Source of the DNA: Hermatobates lingyangjiaoensis
Lineage: Eukaryota > Arthropoda > Insecta > Hemiptera > Hermatobatidae
DNA: 64,000 nucleotides
Assembly (NCBI GenBank): GCA_026182355.1
Contig: JAPFBL010001928.1
Location: 3,073,001 to 3,137,000 of the forward strand
Direction of reading: 5' to 3'
A model generated the notes under the pieces. The model worked only from the letters and a program-made list of their open reading frames with translations, was not told where the DNA came from and did no database searches. This document shows, in pieces, positions 62,002 to 64,000 of this stretch (positions are counted from its first letter, which is position 1; each line of letters starts with the position of its first letter). The position numbers and the translations under genes are program-made.

Positions 62002-63759
62002 TTAGAATATCCCGTTGAAACTTTAAAAAATTATAAATTATCGCGTTTTTACATATTTAACCAAATAGGAATATGTATTTAGTGTAAATTTTTATCTACA
62101 TCAAGTTTCGTTTAGATTAAGTGTTTAAAAATAACTTGGATCGTATTTTCTTAAATCGTTTGATACTTATTGTTTGAATTATACTTTTAATTTAGTAGCA
62201 ACCTCGATGGTTGATATAACACAGATCTGTCGGCTTCATTTTAGGGCCAATCTTACGACATATGATACCTGGTCATTCCCAATCTGCTGTATCAATTCAT
62301 TAAACAAGTTTAGTTTGTTTTCATCGTACCCATAAAATGAGAGTTAGCTCAAATTGTCAAGTCCTTATGCCTTCCATTACAGGCAATGGGAAAATCGATA
62401 ACTTCCTCTCAAACAAGTGAAATTGCAGTCTTGATAATTTACGACCATCCTATCTCATTTTCTGCAAAAGTATTTTTACTTAATCTTGAGCATTTGCTGG
62501 CACATTGTGCGAGATTTCGTGATACATTAGGGAACTCGGCCATTTGGCACGAATGGAAGTAGTAGAAGGGACACGAAACTGTTTATATAAAGACAGTAAA
62601 TCTTTAATAAATAACTACCCCAAGCTTTATTTGCATTCACAGAATATCAACTGCATCTAGAGAGCGCTTGGGCACTTTGTTTATAACAACGACTTGGGCG
62701 CATTGTTATTTAATTATAACTTAACTAGTGTGTTTTGCCATGCTACTAACGACGAGTCTTAAAAACACGTAAATTTACAAGTAACAACTGAAATTTATAT
62801 CTTCTAGTACAGTTATTTATGTGAATCAAAAGAGTCACTCAAGTTGAAAAGGATGAAGCTAAGTTCAACTAAATGAGGGTAAAGCCAAAAATTGTAAAAG
62901 AAAATATTTCAAACGAATACTATAGATCAAAATGTGTGAATGCATGTTTATTTTATGAATTGAGAATTTATATGACGAGTTATTACGTACATGGAGTTTG
63001 TAATCGTGGTTTCTTGATTCCTTTGAGGCTTTCCAGCAAACAGCAAACAGTACCTCCGGAGGATGAAGAATTAATTATGTTACAGGAACAAACATCTGTA
63101 AAATACATATTGGAACTAATTTAAATATCATTAAAAGTTGGATAGGTTTTGGATATTTAATTCATATTTTCTTTTATTTCAAGTATTTATTTTCAAGGCA
63201 CTGTTCGACTTAAGAACAGTACAGTAAATCAATTTTACAATACTATATATAAATTTCACTCAAGTATCACACCTCCTGAAATTTATATTGCTTTCAAAGT
63301 TAATTTTGACAAAAAAACCTGAAGCAGTTAATAACAAAGAAAATATACTCTGCAAAAAGTAATAGTTTCTGTGCAATATAAGAAGATGTGAAGAATATTT
63401 TAATAATAATTTGACTTTTCTGGCACCCCCTGGAATACGTCATGCAGGAATGCGATCATGAAAGTAAAAATTGTCCGTGATATATCCATTTCAATCAACC
63501 ATTTTATCTGACATCATTACTCGATAACTTTTAAATCTGCGAGGAGTTTATACAATTGATGAAATTAAATTACTTTACTTTTCAGCTCACTTATATCAAA
63601 ATGTCAAGAGATATATCTCCTTTCAGTAAAAAAGGGAACGAATATATGAATCTACTTTGTTTCTATCATCTTGATTATATACATCACAGAGTCTTGGAAA
63701 TTAAAGAAAATAGAAAGCAGGCCGCACATTAACGATTAAATATCAACGATTCACTGATT
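62002..63759. other. Intergenic DNA, no gene recognised
   Basis: The frame 62873-63124 (83 residues, mixed composition) has no motif I know; left unassigned. No repeat family seen. Confidence 0.5.
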
Positions 63760-63850
63760 ATCCGTCATCAGTAAGGCAGACAATTCCCTTTCAATAGTTT
63801 GACATTTATATCCGTCGTCCTCGGGAAAGGAGGGGTACACTGAGAAGACG
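63760..63850 (-). repeat. Family A-like hammerhead remnant
   Basis: Minus-strand core 63797-63824: CCGAGGA, C, GACGGATATAAATGTC, AAACTATTG. The stem GAC...GTC matches the 10.7 and 23.8 kb copies (GAC-GGAT-GTC) with an enlarged loop. G12 is A and U4 is C. The flank reads CTCCTTTCCC. Decayed single copy. Confidence 0.5.
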
Positions 63851-64000
63851 AAATCAATCTCATTCACACTCTTTCTCTTTAGATTGTGTATATACATCAT
63901 TTGCTTTTCATTATAATGATTTTTATCTATTTTTTTTCTATTGCATATGTATGATTTGAAAACTAAAAGTTAGCATAGTGACTTGTAAATTATTTGGGAC
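63851..64000. other. AT-rich window end, nothing recognised
   Basis: No feature seen. Confidence 0.6.

Noticed and set aside
62873..63124. 83-residue frame of mixed composition
   Set aside because: No recognised motif and no exon context; kept only as unassigned.

Overview
Organism and overall character. This is AT-rich intergenic DNA from a metazoan, most likely an invertebrate. It carries long (TA)n, (CA)n/(TG)n and (CT)n microsatellites, tRNA-derived SINEs, two defective DD34D mariner copies, remains of non-LTR, Ty3/gypsy-like and hAT elements, and many short palindromic repeats. I cannot name the species; a mollusc (for example a cephalopod) or a chelicerate would both fit, and this is inference only. 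I find no intact host protein-coding gene, no credible exon chain, and no tRNA or rRNA gene in 64 kb. Nearly every open reading frame is a chance frame, a translated microsatellite or part of a dead transposon.

Main result. About 30 places carry one shared DNA motif: CTGANGA, one base, a self-complementary stem (3 to 6 bp in the better copies), then GAAA. This is the catalytic core of a hammerhead ribozyme. The stem differs in sequence between repeat families but stays paired (GAC/GTC, GAAC/GTTC, GACCG/CGGTY, GAACAC/GTGTTC, GGT/ACC). Several families also show the rest of a type I hammerhead: a very short helix III, an NUH cleavage triplet and a helix I formed by sequence on both sides (GACT/AGTC, GCTCT/AGAGC, CACTTC/GAAGTG). 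Type I hammerheads with tiny helix III are known from Penelope-like retroelements and related retrozymes, so I infer that these are 5'-truncated, non-autonomous or dead relatives of such elements. I see at least six families (named here A, B, C, E, F, L) plus related repeats (D, G, H). Many copies lie head to head as near-perfect palindromes, so each hairpin holds one core per strand. Their 3' ends repeatedly abut (TA)n tracts.

Layout. 0-5 kb: family C single arm at 2.1 kb, a non-LTR reverse transcriptase relic (2.83-3.15 kb) beside a gypsy-like RNase H relic (3.19-3.46 kb). 5-9 kb: long microsatellites and a 106-bp tandem duplication. 10.5-10.8 kb and 23.66-23.87 kb: two near-identical family A copies. 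15.3-16.0 kb: probable hAT-type non-autonomous element with a 37-bp triplication. 17.7-18.3 kb: two palindromes (B and G). 19.2-19.45 kb: a two-copy repeat next to a SINE. 22.07-23.0 kb: mariner copy 1. 25.5-25.9 kb: LINE RNase H relic. 28-33.5 kb: D, A and B palindromes and a SINE. 34.5 kb: hAT transposase relic. 36-40.4 kb: dense B, C, A and unnamed palindromes. 43.3-43.7 kb: B and A; the A copy is identical to one at 53.06-53.2 kb. 46.5-48.2 kb: C palindrome and three H repeats. 49.0-50.5 kb: J, D and B hairpins, then mariner copy 2. 53-59.5 kb: the richest hammerhead-repeat cluster. 60.8 kb: second copy of the 19.2 kb repeat. 61.6-62.0 kb: long D palindrome.

How it works together. There is no pathway or operon here. 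The window records repeated insertion of ribozyme-bearing retroelements at (TA)n sites, SINE and LINE retrotransposition, and cut-and-paste transposition, followed by decay.
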